Below are positions 1-10,702 of a stretch of DNA of 64,000 bases, piece by piece. Below the pieces are notes generated by a model. The model was given only the letters and a program-made list of their open reading frames with translations, had not been told where the DNA came from and searched no databases. The position numbers and the translations under genes are program-made. Origin of the DNA: Arthrobotrys musiformis (lineage: Eukaryota > Ascomycota > Orbiliomycetes > Orbiliales > Orbiliaceae); the NCBI GenBank assembly GCA_036971715.1, contig JAVHJL010000002.1:156501-220500 (forward strand). The letters are read 5' to 3'. Positions within the stretch are counted from its first letter, which is position 1; the number at the start of each line of letters is the position of its first letter.

Positions 1-1739
1 GCCATCCGGAGAAGGTTTGAAACGGTTCGAGAGGCGTTGGCCGGTTCCGAGTTAAGAACGACACAAGTTGCAGTATTCGCTTTTCAGAGGCCCACCTGTG
101 CCCTTTGACGTGAATCAAGAGCCCTGAACGTTTAAGCTCGGCGTGCTGGAAAAGATGGTTCTTCTTTAGGTGGCCAGGCACATGGTTTGGGAAGCAAATG
201 ACTCGGCATGTAGTGCAAACTATAGTGTTCCGATAAGTATATTCAGCAAGGTTGAACCGCTCAAGTAGGTCGTTGGAGTGCCTTTCGGTAACCTGAAGCT
301 CAGAGTGCGAGCAAGCTCAGCTTATTAGCAAATTCTGTCACCATGTCGTATAATTTCTACACACTTTCATACATGTATATAGTGAGAGTTAATTATAAAC
401 TTACAATTGACTTAGGCTCCGTTTCTGGTTCGGAGCTAGAGGTACTCATATTCGCTTGTAGGTGTGCTTTGATGTTGAGTTAGGAGCGGATCTCCAGTTC
501 GCAGTGGGTAACGATTCAGCATTGAAAGCGGACTATCCTCCTCCTCCTTCCCCCCATTAATATACTTCATGTTGTGTATGGTCCGGAGGGCTTTTCTTCC
601 TCTCATCGTCCTAGTAAAGGGTGAGAAAGGGGTTCATGTGTGCAAATTTAAACTATCTTACATAGCCGATCGGTACCGCAATATTGCTTCGAAACCCAAT
701 TGACGCCCGTATTTGAGCAGGGCCCAGGGACTTTCGAAATCGCGACAGTTATGACAGCGATGCACTTTTGATATCTTTATCGCGGTATGGAAATAATCAC
801 AGTCATTTGTCTCTATTTAGACGCCGAAGATAGCAATCGTACCCTGTATCATAACCTGGACCTCGCAGTCCGTCTAATTCTACACCGGACGGAGCATAGC
901 CTTTTTATTGGGCGCTTCTATGTCTTGCATGGAGCCGTTAATGAAGGTCGTTTGCTTCTCCCCCCGCCCCTTGAGGTCTGGCCCGAAGAGTGACCGAATT
1001 TTTTTTGGCTCTCCCTTTGGAAAAGAGAACGGTGCATGTTTCTCCCCGGATCTACACGCTTTTGGCGCTGCCGCCTATGTAGCCTCTAATCCAGGCGCTG
1101 ATAGAGGTTATGACTACAATGCATGAGCGACACCGGCCACAACTTCTATAACAGAGCCTGTCTGCATACCGCCGGGCGGCCGCGACTTGCCCCGCAAATA
1201 CAATACCGGTTACACCTTGGGCCCTCAAGGAAGTGGTTATGTTTGCATGAAATACATTCCCAACAAATGGTACCTAGTTCACCGCCAGCGTATATAACAT
1301 AGGCTGCATATTCCTTTATGCTGCCGAACAAGGCCAAAGTTTTATCCTGTCTCTGGCATATTTGATGTTGAGAGGTTGAAGTGCAACGGCCCGGATTATG
1401 AAATTTCAAACACAAGATATATCGACATCGTGAGAGGATTAGAAATAAGACTTCTTAGGACCGCTGATAACAAACTGCCGACTGCCCTGTCCATTGTTCT
1501 TAAGGCTGCCTGAGTACGCTGCCGATGTTTCGCAGTGGGGATATTTGATCGATGGGCAAGCGTCTGATACCCATGTGTGCATGCGTGCGTGTGTGCGCCA
1601 TTGACGTCATGATGCATGTATGATAGTGTAGATGAGTGTGACAGATTGCGGGCCAGGAGAGAGTCAGAAGCCTTGACCCGATTGAAAGGAGGGTTGGAGG
1701 GGCAAAGTCACATTTGCAACCTGAGAGCTTGAGATAATT
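1..1739. other. No gene seen
   Basis: About 1.7 kb at the window edge without a recognisable gene. The open frames are short (at most 89 codons), overlap each other on both strands and show no family motif, signal peptide or intron signals that extend them. It may hold the 3' flank of the dioxygenase gene to the right and flank of a gene outside the window. Confidence 0.6.
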
Positions 1740-3153
1740 TTAATCTAGAAATGTAGCAGGAACTGGTTCGCTCCATACGGCCAGACTTTCGTCGCCAGCT
1801 GGTTGCCTGCCTGTTGGGGTGTCTTCGTTTACGAGGTCACCGTCAATATAATGTTCCACCATAAAGCCGTTAGGGTCCCACCAATAGTCGAAGATCTGAC
1901 TGCCGAGCCGATGCCTTCCTAGGCCCCAAACCGGGCTGTAACCTTTTTGTTTAAGCCAGTAGTGCCCCATATTCTGACTGTCATAGTCATGGACTTCGAA
2001 GGAGGAGTGGTGGACATGCTGCTTTGCGGCAACCGAGAAAAAAAAGGCTGGAAGCACAATTAGTAAAGCTTTGTGGCGGGGGGGACGGAAGTGAGGTAGG
2101 CACAGTGGTGGTCTACGTATTCCTTGCCCCTATCGACGTGTAGAAATGCTGCCACGTCCGACTTCTGCCCAGTGTCATCTTCGATGTAGAGAACGTCCGA
2201 AGGAACGAGATTGAAGTGACTAGTATACCAGCGGAATTGCAGCTCAAAGTCGTGTATCGTCAGGCCGAAATGCCCCAGCTACAGATATGCGCACGGAATT
2301 TTAGCTCAGAGTGAAATTCGGCACTACGGTATTCCGTATAGGGGCGCAAGGTTGAAAGGTATGTACTTTGTGAACGGCAGCAGGCCCAGGCTGAAATCGT
2401 TGGAAGGCCCCCTTTCGGGGTTTGGAAAATTCGTCGTTGACTTGGAGAGCCTCTGGCGGGGTTTTCAGGGGTTGTGGTCTTGGTGCCACACCATATACAA
2501 AGTTGACCGGGAAGCCTTCCGGATCGTGGACGGTCGTCATATGACCTAAAACAGTATTTGAGCTGCTGAGCCTGAATCCAAGGATGTGATAAAGGTAATC
2601 ATGAATAGGGGCCAAACAAATGCGCCACCTTACCTTCACCGGGAGCGTTCTTCAACTCGAGTATTGGACTGTTCCCTAGTGCAGAAGCCCTGGTCGACGT
2701 TTTGCAGTATTAGAGGGTGCCCGTTGAGACCGAATCCGCGAAGCTCGAAACTGTTCGAATGTACCTCTCCAAATCCTCCCAACTCTCGACTTCCCAGGCT
2801 CCTCCTAGAAAATGTACGTCTTCTCCGATTTCCGCATAGTAGACATATTGATCCACACCGTAGCCGCCAAACCATATAGCTTTCTCGCTCCGTTTCACAA
2901 CTTCCATTCCAAAATCCAACAGAAAGGCAATTAGACCTTCGATCCCAGACGCTGGATGCTGGTAGCGGACGTGCGAGACTTTTGAAATTTTTATTTTTGG
3001 AACAGAGACGGGGGGGTTCCAACGGCTTTTAGGGACATGCTCGACATCTTTCATGGCGATTGGAGCTGGAACTGTCCGGCCAGAATTCGGGACTACCGTA
3101 TCGTACCCGCCAGCGGAAGTTTGTGTTGCGATGTTGGGGTTTTCGTCATCCAT
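1740..3153 (-). CDS. Two-domain VOC-family extradiol ring-cleavage dioxygenase
   Basis: Predicted cytosolic non-haem Fe(II) dioxygenase of the vicinal oxygen chelate superfamily (fungal relatives of catechol 2,3-dioxygenase); the exact substrate cannot be read from sequence. Five exons (3153-2765, 2689-2634, 2545-2367, 2278-2104, 2047-1740) give 368 residues. The first intron has a clean CTAAT branch site and hides an apparent in-frame stop. The N-terminal VOC domain (about residues 55-165) carries YQHP and HDPEGFP-type motifs. The C-terminal domain holds the probable 2-His-1-carboxylate set: His211 (KLGHFGL), a His in the HVHHSSFEV stretch (279/280) and Glu331 (FMVEHY). The segment NLVPSDVLYIED and the IFDYWWDPNGF motif are typical of fungal homologues. 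The residues before about 50 are Pro/Ser-rich and probably disordered. Family assignment is firm; the substrate is unknown. Confidence 0.87.
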
Positions 3154-3526
3154 CTCGCGATGTAGATGAAAGCAATGATCTCGAAAGGTCGGTGTGTAAC
3201 GATTCCTAAACTCTAGATATGGGTTCTTGCTATCGCTTTCCTCTTGTTCTAGGTACCGGCGCCCTGGAATATTGCGGGGAACCTGGACATCATCGTAGCA
3301 CCGAGGCTCAGAGCCGGTCCTCGCTTACACGTCTTCGGCCCGAAAACCGAACACACTCCAGGCTTGCAAGTTCCCCGCGCGCCAAACAAACCCGCGGATA
3401 GGTAGTGTATGTGAGGACAATCAATAGTCACAAATCGAAGTCGATCTTGCCCAGGGAAGTGGCACGGGAAACCTAACTCTGACATCTTGGATTGGAAACC
3501 TCTATAGATATCGGAAGCCCAAAATG
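3154..3526. other. No gene seen
   Basis: Short spacer between the dioxygenase start and the 3' end of the F-box-like gene. It should contain the dioxygenase promoter. A 78-codon minus-strand frame at 3249-3485 has no start context, signal peptide or family motif and is treated as chance. Confidence 0.5.
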
Positions 3527-4258
3527 CTAAGTAAATTTCCTAGTCGCTTCGAGGTGTCTATCGGTCATCATCCATTCCTGGTATTGCTTTGTCGAGCGCC
3601 TCACAAGGCTCACAGTCGCGGTCATGATGACATCAGCATCCTGGGGGTGCCTCTCTTGCTCGCCGTATCTACCGCCACCAAATACCCTACAATTGGAGAC
3701 TATAATCTCCTGATATGTGTTCAGCGGTAGTCCTTCGCCTTCTAAATATCCCTCGAGATTGATATTTGCACCAGTACTAGAATCGATGAATTCCCGAACA
3801 GTCGTGGCCTCTGTGAACTCGAAGGTTTGCGGGTAGCTCCAGCTTAGCGGAGAAATCGTCGATATATCGAGCTTCCAGGATTGCCCCCCATCAGGCTCGG
3901 CAGCCGGTTTTATCAAACTCTCATCGAGGAAGCAACATGTGGAGATATCCCAAGTATCTTGCAAATTCGGATTATCCCACCAGCTGCCTTTCTGGAATCG
4001 AAGTCTGTAGCATTCCACAGTTCCACTTTTGACCACACAGCTGACTTGGCTGGCGAGATCATGGATTATCCTATGGATGCGGGGGAAACCAGGCCGATAG
4101 TACTCGTCGGAGGAATATCTCGTCGATCGCAGCGCTTTGGTTTGGAGGAGGCTGTCCCACAAAGGAAATGCAGCCGCACAAGCGATTTGATCCACAATTT
4201 CGTCGAGATGGGAGAGGATTTCGTGATGTATTTCCTTAGGGAGGTCGAGAAGAGGCAT
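3527..4258 (-). CDS. F-box-like protein of unknown target
   Basis: Single-exon frame of 243 residues. It opens with an F-box-like stretch (residues 3-40: LLDLPKEIHHEILSHLD followed by a hydrophobic helix with CAAAFPLW), the usual Skp1-binding signature in fungal F-box proteins, so a role as substrate adaptor of an SCF ubiquitin ligase is the natural inference. The remaining 200 residues hold no repeat family I can name (no LRR, WD or kelch pattern). They are rich in Trp, Tyr and Asp and end in a basic helix. The start was chosen because the F-box follows the first Met directly. It sits between the dioxygenase and the phytase, all on the minus strand, with separate promoters. Fungal F-box genes of this size are often lineage-specific. 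Confidence 0.68.
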   Translation of the reverse strand: MPLLDLPKEIHHEILSHLDEIVDQIACAAAFPLWDSLLQTKALRSTRYSSDEYYRPGFPRIHRIIHDLASQVSCVVKSGTVECYRLRFQKGSWWDNPNLQDTWDISTCCFLDESLIKPAAEPDGGQSWKLDISTISPLSWSYPQTFEFTEATTVREFIDSSTGANINLEGYLEGEGLPLNTYQEIIVSNCRVFGGGRYGEQERHPQDADVIMTATVSLVRRSTKQYQEWMMTDRHLEATRKFT

Positions 4259-4662
4259 GGTGTGTGTGTCTTTGATGCTGGAAAAACTGTTGTTGCCACC
4301 CCGCTTTTGTATTTCCTGACAAAGTTCGACTTAGTCTCGAGTTCGACTGATTGGTAGCGCCGAGCAGGGGTTTCTGAGTTGTCGAGCGGACGCTATACGT
4401 TACAGCTAACCATGAGCCAAAAGACCCTTCCGGGCTAACGCAATAAGAGAGACCGGATCTGGAGTTCTGGAGAGTTGCAATGCTAGAAATTCTATAGGAC
4501 GAATGTAGTGCGCAGGACAATGTACTGTACATGTATGAATCGCTAAACCCAAAGCCCTATTAATCCTATCCGACTAGTACCGTCATAGTCATACATCATT
4601 AATCATAATTCTAATCATTATCGGAGATGTATCCCAGCCAGCTACGCACTTTGGGGCGGCGT
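4259..4662. other. No gene seen
   Basis: Spacer between the F-box-like gene start and the phytase stop. AT-rich around 4550-4620, with nothing else recognised. It should hold the F-box gene promoter and the phytase 3' end. Confidence 0.5.
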
Positions 4663-6373
4663 CTAGGAACACTCAGCCCAATTCCCACCATCCCTTGCCC
4701 ACTGCAGACTATCAACAAAGGCAGCAACCGTGCACCTTCCTTTGCCGTCTCCTTTGCACGCTTTGAGTTCCATTATTCTATCGTTGACGATAACCCTGAC
4801 AAACTCCTCCTTCTTGTTGTCACTACACTGTAATGTCTCAACGTACATCCTGCTGGCAAAGGGAACCAACTCCGCAGCGTTGAATTTGCTGTCCCTGTCC
4901 ATTGTGGTGGTAGAAAGGTTCGCAATGCCTTGAAACAGATTTAGAGCCGAAAATATGGAAGTCATTGTGTTATCGTGCGAGAAGTCAGCGTACAGTTTCC
5001 TTCCGAGTGGGAATGTTACCGGGTCGCTGTCGAGAGTAGTGTTGGTAGTCGTGGAATCATTGACCGGGGTACCAGTCAGCCTGGCGATAAGCTCATTGGT
5101 ATATCCAATACCTTGAGCCGGCCCGAGAGGGTTACCTGGGCCGTACCCGTAGAACTTTCCAAGGGAAAGATAGTAATTGTATAATTCAAACTCGCGGTGA
5201 GTGAATAGATCACAAAACTTTGGGAGCGGATCTCCGGTTGGTTGCGCGATAGTATAAAATGGGCACAAAGACATCAAACTGATGACATCCACCGGTAGTA
5301 TATCGACGCCAGATATTTCCGTCTTTAGCCACTTTATTATCGGCTTGGTAAATACAGCGGCAAACTCGGTTTGGGCTGCTGATGCAATGGTAGAGTTCTC
5401 GAATTTGCCACAGGTGCCGTGGTCCATAGTGTTATTGAACCGAGGGCCCTCGTAGACTAGAACCGGTGGGGGGAACGGGATGGGAGGTTTCCCGGTTTGT
5501 TTCATCTTTTCGTCAACGAAGCCCTGAACAAAATTTTCACCGGAGTCGATGACCCGCTGCTGGGCCGAAAAGCGGAAGAAGGGGTCGTGATCGGAAGCCA
5601 GCGATTTGTAACGGCGGTAGAATTTGACACCGGAATTGTACATTTCCTTCTCGCCGAAGGTGGTTAGATTATCGGAACCAAGCGTATATTTGAAGTCCCG
5701 GATGAAGCCAGTTTTGGCGGAAAAGGTTCCTTGAGATTTGAGCTTATTGAGGGTGCCGTTGATAAGGCGGCCAGCGCCGTCGGTGGGGTACCGAGCACCG
5801 TGGCGGGAGAGTACTGCAGGCTCCACGGTTAGATTTTGTACGGGATATATGTATATATGTGTGTATGTATATGTATATGGGTGGAAATGTGAATACCATT
5901 GACGAGGGTGACTCTGCAATTTGTGTAGTCGTCCATGCCCGCGCCGTGGATAGGCTCTGAATCCACTGCAAAGTAAGGTGAGTACGGGCCCCACAGACGG
6001 CTTATATCCTTATGGCAGTGATATCCATCGTCAGGCGAGTCGCAGGGCCTTTGGGCAAAGATGGCTTTCCCGGTGATCCTGCGGGAGCGTGTCAGCACAT
6101 GTATACATGTATAGATCATGCAGGGGGCCTTTACGCTTCGATCAACAGCGCCATGGGCGTCAGAAGGCCCCAGATGAACATATTGGCGGTGAAGACAACC
6201 AGGGACGTGCAGTCCTCGTTGGTGTAGCTGTAGCTGTAGCTGTAGTTTGGCAGACAGCTTCGCCTCCAGTTCACGACTATCAGCAGCAGGGCCGACAGCA
6301 GGATCGCGGCTTTGTACCGCCTGGCCCGCAGCTTCCCCAGCGAGAGTTTGGGCTCGAGGAGGAGGGCCCCCAT
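4663..6373 (-). CDS. phyA: Histidine acid phosphatase (phytase-like)
   Basis: Releases phosphate from phytate or other phosphomonoesters; this family is normally secreted and N-glycosylated. Three exons (6373-6135, 6078-5897, 5813-4663) give 523 residues. The nucleophile motif RHGARYP (His145) is completed across the second intron, and the proton-donor HD pair is at His420-Asp421 (FSHDNT). Conserved Cys, GYHC, ISRLWGPYSPYF and DHGTCG fit fungal phytases. The N-terminus is odd: an internal hydrophobic helix at about residues 22-36, then a Tyr-Ser repeat coded by a hexamer microsatellite (6226-6245), then a second hydrophobic stretch. A second ATG at 6213-6211, just before that second stretch, would give a conventional signal peptide. 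The protein could therefore be membrane-anchored or secreted depending on the start. The last intron (5814-5896) is full of AT/AC repeats. Family certain; start uncertain. Confidence 0.9.
6226..6245. repeat. Coding hexamer microsatellite in phytase exon 1
   Basis: Perfect tandem hexamers (GTAGCT on the plus strand) inside the first phytase exon, read on the minus strand as an alternating Ser-Tyr stretch. Copy-number change would keep the frame and only lengthen or shorten the linker after the first hydrophobic helix. Confidence 0.85.
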
Positions 6374-7704
6374 CGTGTATATTATATTCTATTTGTTTGT
6401 GTTGGCGTAAGCGATCGCGACATTCAAATCCATGCCACGGCTCCGAGCCGCATATCTCCTTCCACGAGGACTGTGCGGTATGATCATATGAAGGTTGGTG
6501 ATGTCGACTGATCCCTGAGACGCGACATCAAGATGGAAGTTCGTCCTGGCGAAGCTTGGCGGGCGGGCTTCCGAACGTGGCAGGCTGTCGCCCGCTCATT
6601 GGCTCTGCCCTGTCGTGTGAGCCCAGATTAGCTATTACTCACGGATATTACCCCATCGTCTGCGCTGCCGTGCCACGGGCATCGAACGACAGGGCAGAAT
6701 ACAACCTTCAACTTCAACCTGACGAGGACATATGCATCCGGAGTACTTGTGTAGGTGCTTAGTCTAGGCTGCCATCCGAGAGACGGGTTTGACAGGCCTC
6801 CCCACGCCGTCGACCCAGAGAAAGCTTGAATCTCCCATCGGCGCGCCAAGGGACCCACCCTCATTCTGCAGCTTCGATGACAGCCTTGAGCAATTGTGCA
6901 TCTTGAACTCATGCCAGCCGCGACCAGCGCAAGCACGCAAGCAAGGGGAATTGGCCAATTGAAACACCGCCTCGAGGAACGTTGCACAGGGTTTTGTTTC
7001 TCCGCATAAAACTTCCATGCAATGCCGTTCCCCACGCTTGCAATTGATCAAGCTTCCCTCATTTCGAGGTCGATTAATATTAGTATTCCAGGTGGAAGGC
7101 AGCAGGGACGCACCGATACCCCTCCGAGCTCCAGGTCCCCCAACCACATTGTATGCATCCTCGCGAAACCCAGGTCCGCATTCGAGGATCCAGGACTATC
7201 GAAAAATCTACCCTGCCATGCATCGATGCAATGCATGCATCTTCCATTTTGCTTCCCGAATTGGGGGCCAGGCTGATCTAGAAACATGTTAACATCAAGG
7301 CTCTAACCGAGCCGGCCAGGAACCGAATATCTAACGACTCGAGGCTGGAAACCTCTGTGCATGCAAGATGTGCAACTGCATGCAAGGAACCTCATTCGGC
7401 GTGTCTCGGTTTTCAGAATGTCTCAAGACGGTAGACCTCTCTGCAGTCTATCGTAGCCGACTTTCCCGAGAGACAAGCTCGCAACTTTGCAGCCTGGTGC
7501 CAATATTCTTGTCGATCCACGAAACGTCAGGATGCCCTGGCTGGGAGGCCTCTGGACTTTTGTATAAAACCCCGTTCGTCCCAGTGCCTCGAAGGTCCCT
7601 TCTCGATCTCTACCGTAGAGTAATCCCTCAACGGACTCAAACCTCCTAGTCCCCACCTTCCTTCTCCAGCAGCTGTCACGACGCTTGCCTCTTGATTCGG
7701 CGCA
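6374..7704. promoter_or_regulatory. Divergent intergenic region, phytase / phytase-like esterase
   Basis: About 1.3 kb between the start of the minus-strand phytase and the plus-strand phytase-like gene. Several open frames (up to 135 codons) overlap on both strands without motifs or codon bias I trust. The region is more GC-rich than other spacers and presumably carries the promoters of both genes. The plus-strand core promoter is visible at its right end (TATA box at 7563). Confidence 0.5.
7563..7569 (+). promoter_or_regulatory. TATA box of the phytase-like gene
   Basis: TATAAAA, 136 nt upstream of the ATG at 7705, followed by a C/T-rich leader (about 7620-7700). Both are typical of highly expressed fungal promoters. 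Confidence 0.6.
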
Positions 7705-9420
7705 ATGGTTAATTACAGGACCTTCTCCTACGCCCTTTTGGCAGCTAGCCATGCCGCCGCTGTCCCTTTCACCAGGCGGGCGGAACCCACCTCGGGGTTC
7801 GTCAACCAGACAACCTGCAACGGCAAAACCTACACCTACCGCGCCTTAAATGGCTACGGTTTCGTGCCAAGTAGCGGCGTGGATAAGTTTGGTGACACCG
7901 TCAGTATTGGCAGCAGTATCAAGATCTCCGGATGGTCGTACGACAAGGCCACCGGAAGCTATACTGGTACTCTTTGGGGCCTCCCGGACCGTGGTTGGTA
8001 CGTATATATACAGGCATGATCTACCAGACATCACCAGCGCAAATCTGACCCAGTGCATACAGGAACGTCGAGGGAACAACCAACTTCCAACCAAGGGTTC
8101 ACAAATACACTTTCAAGTTTACCCCAAAAAGTTCATCCGCTACTCCCAATCTCGAGTTCAACTATCTCGACACTATCCTCCTCACAGACCCTAATGGCCA
8201 GCCATTGACCGGCCTTGACCCTAATACAATCTCCAAAATCTCAGGGTATCCAGACCTCCCAGCAAATTCGTACACTGGCGATGGATGGGGCGGTGAGGGC
8301 CCTGGTGGCATCCGTGTCGTCCTCGATGCCGAGGCGCTCGTTCTTTCCAGGGATGGCGGATTTTGGATCTCCGATGAGTATGGTCCGTACATCTACTCGT
8401 TCTCTCCGGAAGGTCAAGTCAGAAAGGTCATCCGCCCACCAAACGCCGTACTACCCCTTCGTAACGGCAAGGTCGACTTCTCATCCAATAACCCACCTAG
8501 ATATGACCCAAGCCTCATCCCAAACCCTGCAAATCCAACCCAGGGACGTTCGAACAACCAGGGCTTGGAGGGAATGACCGGGTCTTTTGACGGACGTAAC
8601 CTTTATGCGCTCCTCCAATCGGCCGCGACTCAAGAAGGTGGCCTGGAAAAGACCACCAACCGCAACGCTCGCCTTTTGAAATACGATATTAGCGGTACTG
8701 AGCCAAGATTCGCAGGTGAATGGGTTGTGCCATTGCCTCAGTTCTATGATGTAAGCTCCCCAAGATAGATGCCGGTGCCTTGGGAATTTCTAACCAAGAT
8801 CACATGTATAGCCCAATAAGTCCGCCAAGAATAACCCACGTACCGCTGCCCAATCCGAGATCCAGTGGGTTGGTGACGATCAATTCTTGGTTGTCGCCCG
8901 TGACAGTAACTACGGTGGTGGCGGTGTAGACGGCACAACCTCCTACTACCGCCAGGTGGACCTTTTCGATATCTCTGAAGCTACAAACATCAAAGGCAAA
9001 TACGACAACTTTAACGATAGCATCACCGTCTCCGCTAGCTCAAAGGTACTCAAGGATGGCATCACACCGGCTCAATACTGTTCCTTCATCGATATCAACT
9101 TGAACTCCGAGTTGGCCAAGTTCGGGCTCCACAACGGCGGCGCCCGTGACTACGGCCTATTGAACGAGAAGTGGGAAGGGTTGGCACTTGTGCCCGCCGA
9201 CGGTGATGTTGGAGATGATGATGAGTGGTACTTGTTCGTCTCAAGCGATAACGACTTCATCACCCAAGATGGGTTTGCCGACGGTGGTGCCATAACCTTC
9301 AGTGACGCAAATGGCTGGAATTTGAACAACCAGGTCTTAGTCTTCAAGATTAAGCTCCCTGATCACTCAAGGCCGTTTGCTAGGACCGGGGCTGGAAAGG
9401 GGGGCCTCGCCGTCCCTTAA
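7705..9420 (+). CDS. Secreted esterase-like phytase-domain protein
   Basis: Matches fungal proteins with the 'esterase-like activity of phytase' beta-propeller fold. Exons 7705-7997, 8063-8750 and 8812-9420 give 529 residues. A signal peptide (about residues 1-19, ending near ASHAAA) is followed by a KR-like site (FTRR). Recognisable features are GYGFVPSSGVDKFGDT, the LWGLPDRGWN motif split by intron 1, FWISDEYGPYIYSF, NQGLEGMTGSFDG, and the C-terminal NEKWEGLALVPADGD with SSDNDFIT. The enzymatic activity of this family is poorly defined; some bacterial members have been linked to phytate or ester hydrolysis. It lies head-to-head with a true histidine acid phytase, so joint use in phosphate scavenging is plausible inference. 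The intron signals are canonical and the total coding length is in frame. Confidence 0.88.
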
Positions 9421-9871
9421 ATCTTCTGTAGCCGTAGCGTTTTGCAATTTTGCTTTCCATAGCCTTAGCTCTGGTACCACCGGGGTAATTTTTAATGCCT
9501 ATTTAACATCCTATACATGGCTACATCGTGATAAATTGATTTGAATTTCGATAAAGGCTCGACTATATAATTATATAACTCTCGTTTCGCATTCTGTTAA
9601 TGCGAGATACTATAATATACCACCGCCTTATAACCGCCAAAACTTGCTTCGGAGGCTTCGTTAGGCTTTTATTCAATTGTGAAAAAGTTTTGGCCGGCCG
9701 TATTTCCTGTACTCGCCCTGAAATGTACTTGCATGTCCTGGCGGAGTTCCCCTTCAAGGATTTCATGAATCAAATATCAGAGTACCACTGTGGGTGGGCG
9801 AGGATCTGTCAAGTCAAAATAAAGGACCATTGTTAGTATCTGTCCCCTTGATATGTATGTCCAGGATTAGT
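9421..9871. other. Convergent 3' spacer, no gene seen
   Basis: AT-rich spacer between two convergent genes. It should carry both 3' ends. Short frames at 9563-9836 overlap on both strands and are not supported. Confidence 0.5.
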
Positions 9872-10702
9872 TCATGACGGCTGGCGAAGGCTTACCCAAG
9901 AGTTGGTTGCTTTGACACTTCCAGCAAATTGTTGCAGAAGGGGCGGGACCTTATCATAAGGGTTTTGTTGGGTGGCATCATCCTGAATAGCCGAGGTGAT
10001 GAACAAATTTCCAACCCGAAATGTCTGCCCCATGTCATCGCAGATCTGCTGCTGATCCAGAGCCGTTCCGTTGAAGTCGTGGATGATGATCGCTTGCTTA
10101 TAACGTGGACAATTTGTATACGGCGCTTTGATGAAGGGGGCCTTGGACAGATTGGAGTAGTAATCTTCGAAACTGACGATGCTATCCACGTTACTGTAAA
10201 AGCTACACTCAATGGGCTGCCCAGGGTTCATCATGATGTACGGCGCGGGCTGGGAGGGAGCGGACGACCAGACAGACTTTATATTGCTTGCAAAGGTGGT
10301 ATAGTATTTCTTCGAGGATGCACTGTATGCCATATCGTCCACAAAGATGCCATCGACATGGATATCCTTTCCTGTGAAATTAGCCCAGTTCTTGTAGGTT
10401 TGGATTTGGGGCTTGTATGTTGACACCGGTATATTCGTGGGGTTGCTGTCGACGTAGCCGATTAGTTGGGTGTTGTTCAAACTATTGGCATAGCTGAGAA
10501 CCGACTTCCAGTCGTCGTTTGGGTAGCTGTAAGGGCTACCGGGTCCGCTGTTGGGATTTATGACAATGTTGAAGGTTACAGATGGATTTGCGACTATGGA
10601 TTGGAAGAAAGGGTACCATGCGCATGACGGAGCGGTAGCGGACGAGGAGCAGCTGGAGGGGTAGATATACAAAGGGAAGACAACAGAGAGTATGTTGACC
10701 AT
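9872..10702 (-). CDS. Spherulin-4-like cell-surface protein
   Basis: Single exon, 276 residues. The protein starts almost at once with the family's opening beta strand (FPLYIYPSS) and continues through WYPFFQSIVANPSVTFNIVINPNSGPG, WKSVLSYANSL, LIGYVD and HVDGIFVDDM, ending with the aromatic-rich VSFEDYY and HDFNGT segments. This is the spherulation-specific family 4 fold, a TIM-barrel relative of glycoside hydrolases acting on galactosaminogalactan. The acidic DGIFVDD stretch (about residues 115-121) is where the catalytic acids of the barrel would lie. No classical signal peptide is visible at the chosen Met, although most fungal relatives are secreted. An unrecognised upstream coding exon is possible. 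Function in this organism is unknown; a polysaccharide hydrolase or coat protein is the best guess. Confidence 0.8.
   Translation of the reverse strand: MVNILSVVFPLYIYPSSCSSSATAPSCAWYPFFQSIVANPSVTFNIVINPNSGPGSPYSYPNDDWKSVLSYANSLNNTQLIGYVDSNPTNIPVSTYKPQIQTYKNWANFTGKDIHVDGIFVDDMAYSASSKKYYTTFASNIKSVWSSAPSQPAPYIMMNPGQPIECSFYSNVDSIVSFEDYYSNLSKAPFIKAPYTNCPRYKQAIIIHDFNGTALDQQQICDDMGQTFRVGNLFITSAIQDDATQQNPYDKVPPLLQQFAGSVKATNSWVSLRQPS

Noticed and set aside
2699..2705. Apparent premature stop in the VOC dioxygenase, suggesting a pseudogene
   Set aside because: The stop lies inside a 75-nt intron with GTACAT donor, CTAAT branch site and CAG acceptor; removing it restores the family sequence.
6556..7292. 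Several frames of 70-135 codons in the phytase spacer
   Set aside because: They overlap on both strands in a GC-richer stretch, with no motif, signal or splice signals; better seen as chance frames in a divergent promoter region.
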